From Methylotuvimicrobium alcaliphilum 20Z (lineage in GTDB: Bacteria; Pseudomonadota; Gammaproteobacteria; Methylococcales; Methylomonadaceae): a stretch of 64,000 nucleotides of DNA. The DNA is taken from NCBI RefSeq assembly GCF_000968535.2, contig NC_016112.1:1364001-1428000 (forward strand). The letters run 5' to 3'. The notes under the pieces were generated by a model that was not told where the DNA came from, did not search any database, and saw only the letters and a program-made list of their open reading frames with translations. A program made the translations under genes and the position numbers. The first letter of the stretch is position 1. Each line of letters opens with the position of its first letter. This document shows positions 10,932 through 19,162 of the stretch, piece by piece.

Positions 10932-11210
10932 ATGAAAAAATTAGCGAAATTATCAGTGGTTGCTCTTACAGCAAGTCTGGCTGTAGGTTGTGCGAGTACT
11001 TCTGACACTGAAAACCTGCAATCTCAAATCGACGATTTGAATACTAAAGTTTCAAGAGCAGCTTCCGATGCGGCTAGCGCGAAAAGCGCTGCTGCTGACG
11101 CATCTGCAAGAGCGGCAGCAGCAGAGGCAGCGGCAAACCGTGCAGCAAGCTACGCACAAGATGCGAACAGCAAGTTGGATCGTCTGTTCAAAAAATCAAT
11201 GATGAAATAA
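10932..11210 (+). CDS. alanine-zipper outer-membrane lipoprotein (Lpp/OprI-like)
   Basis: 92 residues. Lipobox VGCAS (Cys20) is followed by a heptad-type coiled coil very rich in Ala and Ser (about 35-80), ending ...KKSMMK with a C-terminal lysine. Length, composition and terminal Lys match OprI/Lpp, trimeric lipoproteins tethering outer membrane to peptidoglycan through that lysine. A good Shine-Dalgarno (AAAAAGGAAAA) precedes the ATG, and a strong terminator follows, so it is a monocistron as is usual for this abundant protein. It is flanked by two L,D-transpeptidases, the enzyme class that makes the tether. Confidence 0.88.
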   Translation: MKKLAKLSVVALTASLAVGCASTSDTENLQSQIDDLNTKVSRAASDAASAKSAAADASARAAAAEAAANRAASYAQDANSKLDRLFKKSMMK

Positions 11211-11232
11211 TTAATTTTTATCTTTTGATTTG

Positions 11233-11269
11233 AAAAAAGCCCGTCAGATTCGTCTGACGGGCTTTTTTT
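11233..11269 (+). terminator. intrinsic terminator of the lipoprotein gene
   Basis: Perfect stem GCCCGTCAGA / TCTGACGGGC with a TTCG loop, preceded by six A and followed by seven T. It begins 23 bp after the lipoprotein stop codon. The A tract may let it work on the opposite strand as well. Confidence 0.95.
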
Positions 11270-11480
11270 GTTTGGCTATGTTAATAGTGGAATTCGTTTG
11301 TTCCCAAGCCGGAGCGCTCGCCGTTATACACATCTTCCGCTGTTTCTGTTTGGGAAAACCGTCTCGCAAGCTCTGCTTGCCGGCTTCGGGAAGCTGGAGC
11401 TTCCAAGACTTCTTGCCCAAGCAGAGCTTGGGCAAGAGCCGACATAGGGGGGGGAGAGCCGGAGCTTGGGAAAGAGCGAA

Positions 11481-11716
11481 GACTAAAATATGCTGTTACC
11501 CAAGCTCTAGCTTGGGTAACCTGAACGGGAAGCTCTAGCTTCCCGAGGATCAAGGAAGATTGATCTAGCGAGCCGGGGTTGGTTGAGGTTCTGCGGAGCT
11601 TGTGTCGGTCTCAGGAAGCTGGAGCTTCCGGGGTGTCTTTCCCAAGCTGGAGCTTGAGAAAGAGCGTGATGCGGGGTGGCTGTTTTAAGCTTGACGAGTA
11701 TGGGTTACAAACCTCG
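11481..11716. repeat. dispersed repeat family S, copy 1
   Basis: Most of the 480-bp gap after the terminator is made of short palindromes of the type AGCTTGGG / CCCAAGCT and GGAAGCTNNAGCTTCC. From ACTAAAATATGCTGTTACCC onward it is collinear with 27967-28205 and, for the first 65 bp, with 24409-24474. The remaining part (11281-11480) is similar palindromic sequence. No gene is visible here. Confidence 0.75.
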
Positions 11717-11747
11717 TCCTGAGAGGCTTGGGGATATAACCGAATTC

Positions 11748-12740
11748 CTAGAGCGCTGCCTTGGCTGAATGCGAGGTTGTTTTGGGCTCCGGTTTTTTAT
11801 AAATCAAAACGGGGCGACCGCTTTTTTCTTCGAGCGCTTTTCTGAGCGCGGCGCCTTCGATGACCGGAAGTTGATTGTTGTTTGCACGAACAATCAATTC
11901 CAGTGCTTGTTCCAGTCGGTCTTCATAGCTGATTTTGGTTTTTTCCAGATTCGGATAAACCTGGATATAGAGCGAGTCATCGAGCCAGCCGACTTTTGTC
12001 GGTTGGTTGACGATGTGAACATCGGTGCCGACCGGGACGTTTGGAAATAATTGCTCGATATTTTCCGGCAACATCCGAATACAGCCATGAGTTACACTCA
12101 TGCCGACTCCAAAAGGTTTGTTGGTGCTATGAATTAGATAACCCGGTATGGCGAGTCGCATAGCATAGAGACCTAGCGGATTGTCAGGGCCGGCCGGGAC
12201 GACATTCGGTAAAATATCGCCTCGTTCGGCGTGCTCTCTTTTAATGGATTCCGGCGGAGTCCAGGTCGGGTTTCTCGTTTTGGCGGAAATTCTGGTTTTA
12301 CCGAGCGGCGTTTTCCAGTCAATTCTGCCGATGCTGATCGGATATGTGACGACGCGGCTTTTGTTTGGCGGGTAGTAATACATTCGGTATTCAGGCAAGT
12401 TAATCACGATTCCTTTTCGAGGCGCATTGGGTAATAAGCGACTATTAGGTATCTTAACTTGGGTCCCCTCCTTGGGTAGCCAGCGGTCGACGGTGGGGTT
12501 GGCCAATAAAATTTCATTTTGACCGATGTAGAAGCGCCTTGCTATGTCTAAAAGCGTGTCTTCCTCGGCAGCAACAGTATAAAAGTGCGGCTGGGGATGT
12601 TTATCGGTCCCTTCCAGGCGATCGCCGATTAGGCTGTCGCCGGGGGTTTTAGGAAGGTCGAATTCGGCGGCGTGTATACCGCTGCTACTTGAAGCGAAGA
12701 TTAGCGCAATAACCGCAAGTTTTGCTTTTTGAATAATCAT
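11748..12740 (-). CDS. LysM-containing L,D-transpeptidase (ErfK/YbiS/YcfS/YnhG type)
   Basis: 330 residues with a signal peptide ending at IHA-AE. A LysM-like module at about 55-100 (EEDTLLDIARRFYIGQNEI) binds glycan; the YkuD domain follows, with HSTNKPFGVGMSVTHGCIRM holding the catalytic His and Cys. Architecture matches the E. coli ErfK/YbiS enzymes that attach Braun's lipoprotein to meso-DAP. Its ATG overlaps the rdgC stop by 4 bp, so the two minus-strand genes are coupled. It is the third YkuD enzyme in 13 kb. Confidence 0.92.
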   Translation of the reverse strand: MIIQKAKLAVIALIFASSSSGIHAAEFDLPKTPGDSLIGDRLEGTDKHPQPHFYTVAAEEDTLLDIARRFYIGQNEILLANPTVDRWLPKEGTQVKIPNSRLLPNAPRKGIVINLPEYRMYYYPPNKSRVVTYPISIGRIDWKTPLGKTRISAKTRNPTWTPPESIKREHAERGDILPNVVPAGPDNPLGLYAMRLAIPGYLIHSTNKPFGVGMSVTHGCIRMLPENIEQLFPNVPVGTDVHIVNQPTKVGWLDDSLYIQVYPNLEKTKISYEDRLEQALELIVRANNNQLPVIEGAALRKALEEKSGRPVLIYKKPEPKTTSHSAKAAL

Positions 12741-13645
12741 GATTTATGCTCGCCGCCAAATAATTCTATAAGACGCGGTAGGAAGGTCGAGAGTTCCAGC
12801 GACATAATCGAAAAATCGGCATCGAATTGTTCGGCTTCGTCTTGGGTTTCGATATCGGCTACCTGGTCTTGAACCAAATCTAAAAACTTTAAGCGTTTTA
12901 TACTCAAGTTTTCGTCCACGATGCAAGCAATTCTATCCGCCCAGTTGATAGCTAGTTTAATGACTTGCTTGCCGGTATCGAGATGGTTTTTGATTTCGGG
13001 TAAGCTTAAATCGTGGCGTTTGCAACGTACAATGCCGCCTTCATCGCCTGGCGAGCGTAATTCGCATTCGTCTTCGATCGTAATGTCGCCCGGCGTGTCT
13101 TGCGTAATCAGCCAGCGTGTCATGACTGCGACAGGTTTCTCCTGAGTAATCGGCGGCACGACCGGCAGCGAGCCCAGGCATTTTCGTAGATTGCTGATTA
13201 AATCTTCGGCTTTTTTAGCCGATGGAGAGTCGACGATCAGCCAGCCGTTTTTAGGGTCGATATAGGCATAGGTCTTACGCGAAAACGTAAAGGCTCTCGG
13301 TAGCAGCTCGAAACAGATTTCTTCCTTGATCGCGGCGCGTTCTTTTTTACTGAGCTTTCGGTTTTCGAGGTCCTCGGCTTCTTGAATCTTTTCCTGGACC
13401 ATTTCATTAATCACGGCGGCGGGCAAAACTTTTTCTTCCACTTTTGCGCATATCATCATGAAGCCGTTGGTGGCGTGGACCCGTTGCTCAGAGTTTCTGC
13501 CGAGCGGAGCAGTCCATCCGAAGCTCATTTCTTGTTGAGCCGCGCAAGGGCGAAACGGCATTTGTTCGAGTTTTTCTTCGAATTCGGCCGGTGTTAAAGT
13601 AAAGTCTTCTGTAAAACGGTAAACGGATAGATTTTTAAACCACAT
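12737..13645 (-). CDS. rdgC: recombination-associated protein RdgC
   Basis: 302 residues from the ATG at 13645 (MWFKNLSVYRFTEDFTLTP), which matches the E. coli start (MLWFKNLMVYRL); an upstream in-frame ATG at 13675 adds ten atypical residues. RdgC forms a ring-shaped dimer around DNA and limits RecA access. Conserved blocks: LPRAFTFSRKTYAYID, SAKKAEDLISNLRKCLGSLP, and IKRLKFLDLVQDQ near the C-terminus. Co-transcribed with the downstream L,D-transpeptidase by a 4-bp overlap. Confidence 0.95.
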   Translation of the reverse strand: MWFKNLSVYRFTEDFTLTPAEFEEKLEQMPFRPCAAQQEMSFGWTAPLGRNSEQRVHATNGFMMICAKVEEKVLPAAVINEMVQEKIQEAEDLENRKLSKKERAAIKEEICFELLPRAFTFSRKTYAYIDPKNGWLIVDSPSAKKAEDLISNLRKCLGSLPVVPPITQEKPVAVMTRWLITQDTPGDITIEDECELRSPGDEGGIVRCKRHDLSLPEIKNHLDTGKQVIKLAINWADRIACIVDENLSIKRLKFLDLVQDQVADIETQDEAEQFDADFSIMSLELSTFLPRLIELFGGEHKS

Positions 13646-13737
13646 GGACGCTAGATCTCGTATAAAATCGATCATTATCGCAGATTAGCGGGAATCCCGA
13701 AAATGACGGTTTGTTTTTTACGACTGACAAGGTTTGC

Positions 13738-14259
13738 ATGATAGTTGACGGTTTTCCACCGATAGCCGAGAAATCGGCGGAAGTGTTGATTTTAGGGTCA
13801 ATGCCTAGTGTCGCATCGTTGTCGAAAGGCGAATATTACGGACATCCTCGGAATGCGTTTTGGCCAATCATGAGACAATTGTTCGGCGCCGGGCCGGAAT
13901 TGGATTATCGAAAGCGCAGCCGCATTTTAATCGAACATTATCTTGCAGTGTGGGATGTCTTGCAGACCTGTTATCGGCCCGGCAGTGCGGATGCAAACAT
14001 CGATGTCGGTTCGATAAAAATAAACGACTTTAACCGTTTTTTTGAGCAACATCGGGATATAAAGCGAGTATTGTTTAACGGTGGCGCGGCGGAGAGCTTA
14101 TATCGTAAGCATGTGTTGCCGATATTGAATAGCTGTTTCAATTATCTTGAATATCAGCGCGTACCTTCAACAAGTCCGGCCTATGCGGCGATGTCGTTGG
14201 AGCGGAAAACCATGGCTTGGAAGGCGGCGCTTGGAATTGTAGTTAACGGTCGGCAATGA
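13738..14259 (+). CDS. DNA-deoxyinosine (hypoxanthine-DNA) glycosylase, UDG superfamily
   Basis: 173 residues from the ATG at 13738, which has AAGG 6-9 bp upstream; a frame from 13711 is also open. The N-terminal motif LILGSMPSVASLSKGEYYGH followed by PRNAFWPIM is characteristic of the small UDG-superfamily clade that removes deaminated adenine. The C-terminal motif is LPSTSPA-like (VPSTSPAYAAM). It acts in base-excision repair in the cytosol. It is divergent from rdgC, another DNA-maintenance gene. Confidence 0.85.
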   Translation: MIVDGFPPIAEKSAEVLILGSMPSVASLSKGEYYGHPRNAFWPIMRQLFGAGPELDYRKRSRILIEHYLAVWDVLQTCYRPGSADANIDVGSIKINDFNRFFEQHRDIKRVLFNGGAAESLYRKHVLPILNSCFNYLEYQRVPSTSPAYAAMSLERKTMAWKAALGIVVNGRQ

Positions 14260-14349
14260 TTAGTGAATAGTGAATAGGGACAGTATCGATAAAACAGATC
14301 TGCTTACCGCTGACTGTTAACTGCTATCAAAAAATAAAAAGAGGTCAAT

Positions 14350-14538
14350 ATGGAAAACTTGTCGACGACAGAAAGCTTGATACTGGGAGCATTAGTGCTG
14401 CTGGTGCTATTTTGGATGGGGCCAGGTGTCAAAGCATCGCTCGAACACAGTAAAAATGCCGAAACGGATTGGAAAGCGGTATTGTTGCCGCTGGGGTTCG
14501 TTGTACTATTTGTATTATTTTTAATAGCCATGGTTTGA
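14350..14538 (+). CDS. small two-span membrane protein of unknown function
   Basis: 62 residues with a good ribosome site (AAAAGAGGTC). Two hydrophobic segments (about 9-27 and 43-61) flank a charged loop KASLEHSKNAETDWK, giving a hairpin membrane protein. The stop codon is 1 bp before darP's ATG, so it is translated with darP. I do not recognise the family; the spacing and Shine-Dalgarno make it a real gene. Confidence 0.75.
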   Translation: MENLSTTESLILGALVLLVLFWMGPGVKASLEHSKNAETDWKAVLLPLGFVVLFVLFLIAMV

Positions 14539-14539
14539 A

Positions 14540-15076
14540 ATGATTGAAGAACATCAGGAATACGAAGAGTTTGACGATGAAGTCGAATACTATGCGGTGA
14601 GGCCTAACAAATCCCAGATCAAACGCGATATTGCCGTGTTGTTTGACCTGGGGGAAGAATTAGTCGGGTTATCGACGGCGCAATTGAGCGCTTTGGAATT
14701 GCCGGAGGAGTTGCACAAGGCAGTTATCGGCACGGTTGGGATGCCGCCGAAAGGTGCCAGAAAAAGGCAGTTGAAATTTATTTGCGGGTTGCTTAGAAAG
14801 CTGGATGTCGAGCCGATTTTAGAAAAATTGGCTCGGATTAAAAACCAGAGTGCACATGCGGCGAGGGAGCATCATAAAGTCGAGCGTTGGCGCGATCGAT
14901 TGATTTCAGAAGGTCAAGATGCCTTGACCGAATTGATTGACGAATATCCGCAAACCGACCGGCAATTGTTAAGGCAATTAATGCGCAGTGCGCAAAAAGA
15001 GGCTGCAGAAGCTCGACCTCTGAAATCCTCGCGGGAACTGTACCGTTATTTGAAGGAGTTGTTCGAAGCCGAATGA
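14540..15076 (+). CDS. darP: ribosome-associated assembly factor DarP (YjgA, DUF615)
   Basis: 178 residues, highly charged and helical, with the DUF615 landmarks RPNKSQIKRDIAVLFDLGEE, RKRQLKFICGLLRKLD and the C-terminal RELYRYLKELFEAE. In E. coli YjgA/DarP binds late 50S precursors. Acidic N-terminal stretch EEHQEYEEFDDEVEYY. Follows the 62-residue membrane protein with a 1-bp gap. Confidence 0.92.
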   Translation: MIEEHQEYEEFDDEVEYYAVRPNKSQIKRDIAVLFDLGEELVGLSTAQLSALELPEELHKAVIGTVGMPPKGARKRQLKFICGLLRKLDVEPILEKLARIKNQSAHAAREHHKVERWRDRLISEGQDALTELIDEYPQTDRQLLRQLMRSAQKEAAEARPLKSSRELYRYLKELFEAE

Positions 15077-15224
15077 ACGGCTTAATGAAGGCTATGTTCG
15101 CGTTAGCAGTTGAAACGGTTCTCTTTCCTACTAAATAAACCCATTAGGAAATAGTCAATAATTGCTTTCCAATATACTGAGCGTGGAAGAGGGTACGATT
15201 ACTCGCCTGACAGGACGCCGTAAA

Positions 15225-15445
15225 CCCAGCACCTAAATTCCATAGCCTATTGCCATGATTATACCTTTCGCACTTCAAATTTCGGCAGTACCTAAGGAGG
15301 CGCCGGGGTGCTCGGCAAAGGCTTTGCCAGCATGGAGCTGGCATAGAGCCTACAGGGACGTATTCACGGCGTCCTTTGGCGGGCACCCCTGTGCCGAATT
15401 TTGATCTCCGATGAGTATAATTACAGAGATAATTTAGGTGCTGGG
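15225..15445. mobile_element. family B palindromic element in C1, itself split by A1
   Basis: Perfect ends CCCAGCACCTAAATT and AATTTAGGTGCTGGG. It is bounded by a 4-bp direct repeat TAAA (15221-15224 and 15446-15449), the target duplication. The A1 element (15260-15419) sits in its middle, leaving 61 bp of B. Confidence 0.85.
15260..15419 (-). mobile_element. family A 160-bp element, copy A1
   Basis: 160 bp with TATA at both ends. Imperfect terminal repeats: TATACCTTTCGCACTTCAAA, and on the other strand TATACTCATCGGAGATCAAA. It contains the shared core (reverse of GGACGCCGTGAATACGTCC) and hairpin GCCAGCATGGAGCTGGC. Strand is given relative to the copies at 24223 and 39440. Confidence 0.85.
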
Positions 15446-15554
15446 TAAATACCTCCATGTAGGCTTGACGGCGGCTATCCCTGCCGCCGACACCTGTCAA
15501 TCGAGCAACCGCACCCTCCTTTAAACCATTGGCGTGATATTGAAAAAAAGCCGA

Positions 15555-15634
15555 GTAGGTCGGGTTAGGCGGAGCCGTAACCCGACAAAATGATGGACAA
15601 AATGTCGGGTTACGCTAGAGCTAACCCGACCTAT
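15555..15634. repeat. REP-like repeat pair (GTCGGGTTA family)
   Basis: Two inverted units: GTAGGTCGGGTTAGGC...GCCGTAACCCGAC and TGTCGGGTTACGC...GCTAACCCGACCTA. Same family as the repeats that flank the RAYT transposase gene at 36.1 kb. It lies just past the dinB 3' end, where it could stabilise or terminate a transcript. Confidence 0.85.
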
Positions 15635-15708
15635 GCTACTAAAATAGGGGAGTTATTTACGACCAAATCCTTAATGAGCTGTGGGGTGCGTATCGTTAAA
15701 AATTTAAA

Positions 15709-16788
15709 TTATTGAAATTGTTCGAACAAATCGATTTGTCGGTTGCTGTTGGGCGAGGCGAGTGATGACAGAGCGACACCCAGCAGGCGGACCTTACGCC
15801 GGTCGGTTGGCGCCGTTTTCAATAAGTCGTCCAACAGCGGTAGGGTATTTAAGTTTTCGGTGATTGCTTTCGAGAGCGTTCGGCTACGCGTGATTTGCAC
15901 AAAATCGCTATATTTTATTTTTATCGTTAGGGTATAAGCCGCCAGTTTTTTCTCTTTCGCCTTGCCGAGCGCTTTGCTCAGTAGATTTTGTAGCTGTATC
16001 AATAGCGTTTCTCGGTTATCGAGATCTTCTTGAAAAGTGACTTCAACACCGATCGATTTAGTGATTCGTTGGTGATTGACCGGGCGGTTATCGATGCCAC
16101 GGCAAATATGGTAATAATGCAAGCCGGCTTTACCGAAACTGTCTTGCAAAGAGGCGAGGGGCATCGTTTTTAAATCGGCTCCGGTTAAAATGCCCAGGTC
16201 ATGCATTTTTTTCTCGGTGGCCTTACCGATGCCGTGAAATTTTCCGATAGGCAGGGTTTCAATAAACCCGGGGCCGTCGTCGGGTGTGATTAAATACAGG
16301 CCGTCCGGTTTATCGAGATCGGAGGCTATTTTTGCCAGAAATTTGTTATAGGAAACGCCGGCGGAAGCGGTCAGACCGGTCTGTTGTTTGATTTTTGCCT
16401 TGATGTCTTTCGCAATGAGCGTTGCAGAACCTTTGCAGCGATTGCATTGGCTAACGTCAAGATAGGCTTCGTCGAGCGATAAGGGTTCGAATAAATCGGT
16501 ATAGTCGGCAAAGATTTTGCGGATGCTGTTTGATGCGTCTCGGTACGCTTCGAAACGGGGTTTGACGAAGATTGCATGAGGACAGAGGCGATGTGCAGTC
16601 GTCGAGGGCATCGCCGAATGGATGCCGTATTGCCGAGCTTCGTAACTGCAGGTTGATACTACCCCTCGAGACCCCGGCAGCCCGCCGACTATCAATGGTT
16701 TATTGCGGTATTGCGGAAAATCGCGTTGTTCGACCGCGGCAAAAAATGCATCCATATCGATGTGGATGATTTTACGAGCGGCTTCCAT
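15709..16788 (-). CDS. dinB: DNA polymerase IV (Y-family translesion polymerase)
   Basis: 359 residues. Catalytic acidic residues are in IIHIDMDAFFAAVE (Asp11, Asp13) and LSLDEAYLDVS (Asp106, Glu107); the thumb HhH motif is GIGKATEKKMHDLGI. It ends RQIDLFEQFQ, a QLxLF-type sliding-clamp binding peptide, so the C-terminus is intact. Error-prone bypass synthesis at damage. Last gene of the block with DUF2333 and DUF4389. I saw no convincing LexA box upstream, as it is internal to the operon. Confidence 0.95.
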   Translation of the reverse strand: MEAARKIIHIDMDAFFAAVEQRDFPQYRNKPLIVGGLPGSRGVVSTCSYEARQYGIHSAMPSTTAHRLCPHAIFVKPRFEAYRDASNSIRKIFADYTDLFEPLSLDEAYLDVSQCNRCKGSATLIAKDIKAKIKQQTGLTASAGVSYNKFLAKIASDLDKPDGLYLITPDDGPGFIETLPIGKFHGIGKATEKKMHDLGILTGADLKTMPLASLQDSFGKAGLHYYHICRGIDNRPVNHQRITKSIGVEVTFQEDLDNRETLLIQLQNLLSKALGKAKEKKLAAYTLTIKIKYSDFVQITRSRTLSKAITENLNTLPLLDDLLKTAPTDRRKVRLLGVALSSLASPNSNRQIDLFEQFQ

Positions 16789-16803
16789 GGTCGTTGATGC
16801 GAA

Positions 16804-17118
16804 TCAGTCCTGACGTTCTCGGTGAGACGGCAAATCCAAGGTTTCGGTCTCGTTCCAGTCGGCGAAAGGGAAGGGCATTCGCTCGGTGTTGAAGGTCAGG
16901 AATAGCACGATATGATACAGATAAGCCGCCAGCTTTTTCCCAAGATCGAGTATATTATTATTGGCCGAGCCGGTCAGCAGCATGGAGGCGATTTGCAGCA
17001 ATATCACCGCCCACAACAATACCCTGACCAATCCCGCGATGACAGCGAATACCAGCATGAAGGCGATCCTTTTCCATGTGTTCGGTCTTTTGAGGTTTTC
17101 GTTGAGTTGTTCTTTCAT
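16804..17118 (-). CDS. DUF4389 membrane protein
   Basis: 104 residues. Two membrane segments (about 17-36 and 37-49, then 66-75) around a short loop, ending in a polar tail. The block YHIVLFLTFNTERMPFPFAD is the hallmark of DUF4389, of unknown role. It sits 16 bp from dinB and 6 bp from the DUF2333 gene, all on the minus strand, so they form one transcript. Confidence 0.8.
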   Translation of the reverse strand: MKEQLNENLKRPNTWKRIAFMLVFAVIAGLVRVLLWAVILLQIASMLLTGSANNNILDLGKKLAAYLYHIVLFLTFNTERMPFPFADWNETETLDLPSHRERQD

Positions 17119-17124
17119 GTGTAA

Positions 17125-18165
17125 TTATCCACGGTTTAAGATGTCACGCAAGTCCAACGCGGCGGCATTGGCGCGAGCGATATAATTAGCCATCGTCAAC
17201 GAGTAGTTCGCGAACAGACCGTAGCCGCTGCCATTTAAAATAACCGGGCTCAGGATGGGTTGTAACGAGCTTTCTAGTGCCCGAATCATGATGTCCACGG
17301 TATTCATCGCGCGTTTGCTGATCAAGATGCCTCTGAAGTCATGTTCGATCGCCTTGAGGATATGCAGCAAAGCCCAAGCCGAACCGCGCGCTTCCCAAAA
17401 CATGTCGTCGACCAGCATCCATGGTGTTTGTTCTAAAGGCTCGGTACTCAGATGCTCTTGTTTTAATTTATCGGCTTCCGGCGTCAGCGTTTGCTGCATC
17501 GTCATTTCCCGGATATAGGTTTTGTCGGTGCTGGCGGATAGTCGAACCGACAAATTTCCTAAGCGCTTGATGACGATTTCGGTATATTGCCAAAGATTAT
17601 CGGCTCGTGCATAGAATCGTGCGGCTTTTTTACCGGTTGGCTTATGGAGACGTATCATATAGTCGTGCAATGCATCGACGCCTTTTTGATATTCCGCTTC
17701 GGTCGAAGGAAGCGCCCAGGAGTTACGCTCATAGTAAAAATAGGGCTCGGCGATCGCCAGATCGGGGTCTTCAGCCGATTGCGATTGATCCCGCGCGAAA
17801 TGATTGCGAAGTGCGGTCGTAGCGTCGCGTAAGATGACCAAGGCACCCAGTTCCCAGTTCGGCATGTTATCCATGAATACGCCCGGAGGCGCGGCATCGT
17901 TAGTGATATAGCCGCCGGGTTTATGTAGTAAAACTTCGGCGATATGCGCTAAGGTATTAGCGTAAACATAGCCCAGGGGAATGTCGGACGTGTCGTCTAC
18001 CTTGGAGCGTTCTATCGCTTCGTCATAAACATTGAACGGATCGGGTTCCTGACTCCACCAGGTTGACAGAATTAGCATTAAAATTAAAATCGCGGATGTT
18101 ATGACGCTAAGCGTCCAGAGGATCCCTTTATATGGTGTGTTCTGTGGTAAATCGTTTTCAGACAT
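17125..18165 (-). CDS. DUF2333 membrane-anchored protein
   Basis: 346 residues from the ATG at 18165 (MSENDLPQNTPYKGILW), chosen over the longer frame (18417) because GAAGGA precedes it and the upstream part overlaps xerC. One N-terminal membrane anchor (about 15-35), then a large soluble periplasmic domain: GYITNDAAPPGVFMDNMPNW and the C-terminal NGSGYGLFANYSLTMANYIA. The family is widespread in Gammaproteobacteria but uncharacterised. Confidence 0.85.
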   Translation of the reverse strand: MSENDLPQNTPYKGILWTLSVITSAILILMLILSTWWSQEPDPFNVYDEAIERSKVDDTSDIPLGYVYANTLAHIAEVLLHKPGGYITNDAAPPGVFMDNMPNWELGALVILRDATTALRNHFARDQSQSAEDPDLAIAEPYFYYERNSWALPSTEAEYQKGVDALHDYMIRLHKPTGKKAARFYARADNLWQYTEIVIKRLGNLSVRLSASTDKTYIREMTMQQTLTPEADKLKQEHLSTEPLEQTPWMLVDDMFWEARGSAWALLHILKAIEHDFRGILISKRAMNTVDIMIRALESSLQPILSPVILNGSGYGLFANYSLTMANYIARANAAALDLRDILNRG

Positions 18166-18253
18166 TTCCGGTATCCTTCGTGTGCAGCATTTTTTAAAAA
18201 TTGCTCTAATAATAACAGGTTTTATAGCCGTTGGCTCGTTAACAAAAACCGGA

Positions 18254-19162
18254 TCAAGGCGTTCTTTTTTTAGCGCGGGGATGGGCCTGATCGTAAACTT
18301 CGGCAAGATGTTGGAAATTAAGATGGGTATAGATTTGCGTCGTGCCGATTGTGCTATGGCCGAGTAATTCCTGAACGGCTCTAAGATCGCCGCTGGATTC
18401 GAGTAAATGACTGGCAAAGGAATGCCTTAGCATATGCGGGTGAATATGTTCGGCGATCCCTTTTTTTCGACACCAAGTCTCGAGTCTTTGTTGTACGCTA
18501 CGTTGTGCGAGTCGAGTCCCTCTGGCCGATAAAAACAGCGCGGTTTCTTCGCCGCGATTGAGGTCGGTGCGTAATGATAACCAGTTTTTCAATGCTTCGA
18601 CGGCTTTACTGCCGATCGGTAATATTCTGGATTTTCCGCCTTTTCCCGATTGCACGATTAAACTGCCATCGGCTAAATCGATGTCGACTAAATCGAGCGC
18701 GGTCAATTCGCTAAGACGCAGGCCGCAGGAATAAAATAATTCAAAAATCGCTTGATCCCTGATTTCCAGCCAAGAATCGGTATTGGCTTCAAGGAAGCCT
18801 GTGACTTGATCGACATCGAGCACGCTGGGGAGTTTTCTATCCTGCTTGGGCGCTTTGACCGCCTGGGCCGGGTTTAGTGTGGCGAGGTTTTTTTTCAGCA
18901 AATATCTGAACAAACTGCGTATCGCCGATAATTCTCGCTGCAAGCTTTTGCTACCGAGTCCTCGCCGGTGCCTCGAGGCGATATGGGTGCGAATATCGCT
19001 GGTGTGAATTGCCGACCATTCTTCAATGTCGTGTTCGACACAAAAATCGCGGAGTCTTTCCAAGTCATGCCGGTAGCCTTCGACGGTATGGTCGGACAAG
19101 CGCTTTTCGACTTGCAAGTAGCTTAAAAAGCTATTTAACTGAGTCAACGCGTCTTCAGTCAT
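18254..19162 (-). CDS. xerC: site-specific tyrosine recombinase XerC
   Basis: 302 residues. N-terminal SAM-like domain (1-90) and catalytic domain with the full set Arg149 (CGLRLSEL), Lys174 (GKGGKSR), His243/Arg246 (HPHMLRHSFA), His269 (LGHSTIGTT) and Tyr278 (IYTH). Called XerC rather than XerD from the dapF-DUF484-xerC gene order of Gammaproteobacteria. It resolves chromosome dimers at dif with XerD. It overlaps the DUF484 gene by 8 bp. Confidence 0.93.
   Translation of the reverse strand: MTEDALTQLNSFLSYLQVEKRLSDHTVEGYRHDLERLRDFCVEHDIEEWSAIHTSDIRTHIASRHRRGLGSKSLQRELSAIRSLFRYLLKKNLATLNPAQAVKAPKQDRKLPSVLDVDQVTGFLEANTDSWLEIRDQAIFELFYSCGLRLSELTALDLVDIDLADGSLIVQSGKGGKSRILPIGSKAVEALKNWLSLRTDLNRGEETALFLSARGTRLAQRSVQQRLETWCRKKGIAEHIHPHMLRHSFASHLLESSGDLRAVQELLGHSTIGTTQIYTHLNFQHLAEVYDQAHPRAKKRTP

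Larger units (their letters stand above)
15189..15518. mobile_element. family C palindromic element, copy C1, carrying nested B and A elements
   Basis: Ends GAGGGTACGATTACTCGCC (left) and, on the other strand, GAGGGTGCGGTTGCTCGATT (right), imperfect terminal repeats of about 26 bp. Without the insert (221 bp plus a 4-bp duplication) the element is 105 bp, close to C3 (103 bp). Its core GGACGCCGTAAATACCTCC is interrupted after TAAA by the B element at 15225-15445. Confidence 0.85.

Noticed and set aside
15144-15500. 118-codon minus-strand open frame
   Set aside because: Runs through nested A, B and C elements; similar frames appear at 24160, 26140 and 54483 for the same reason.
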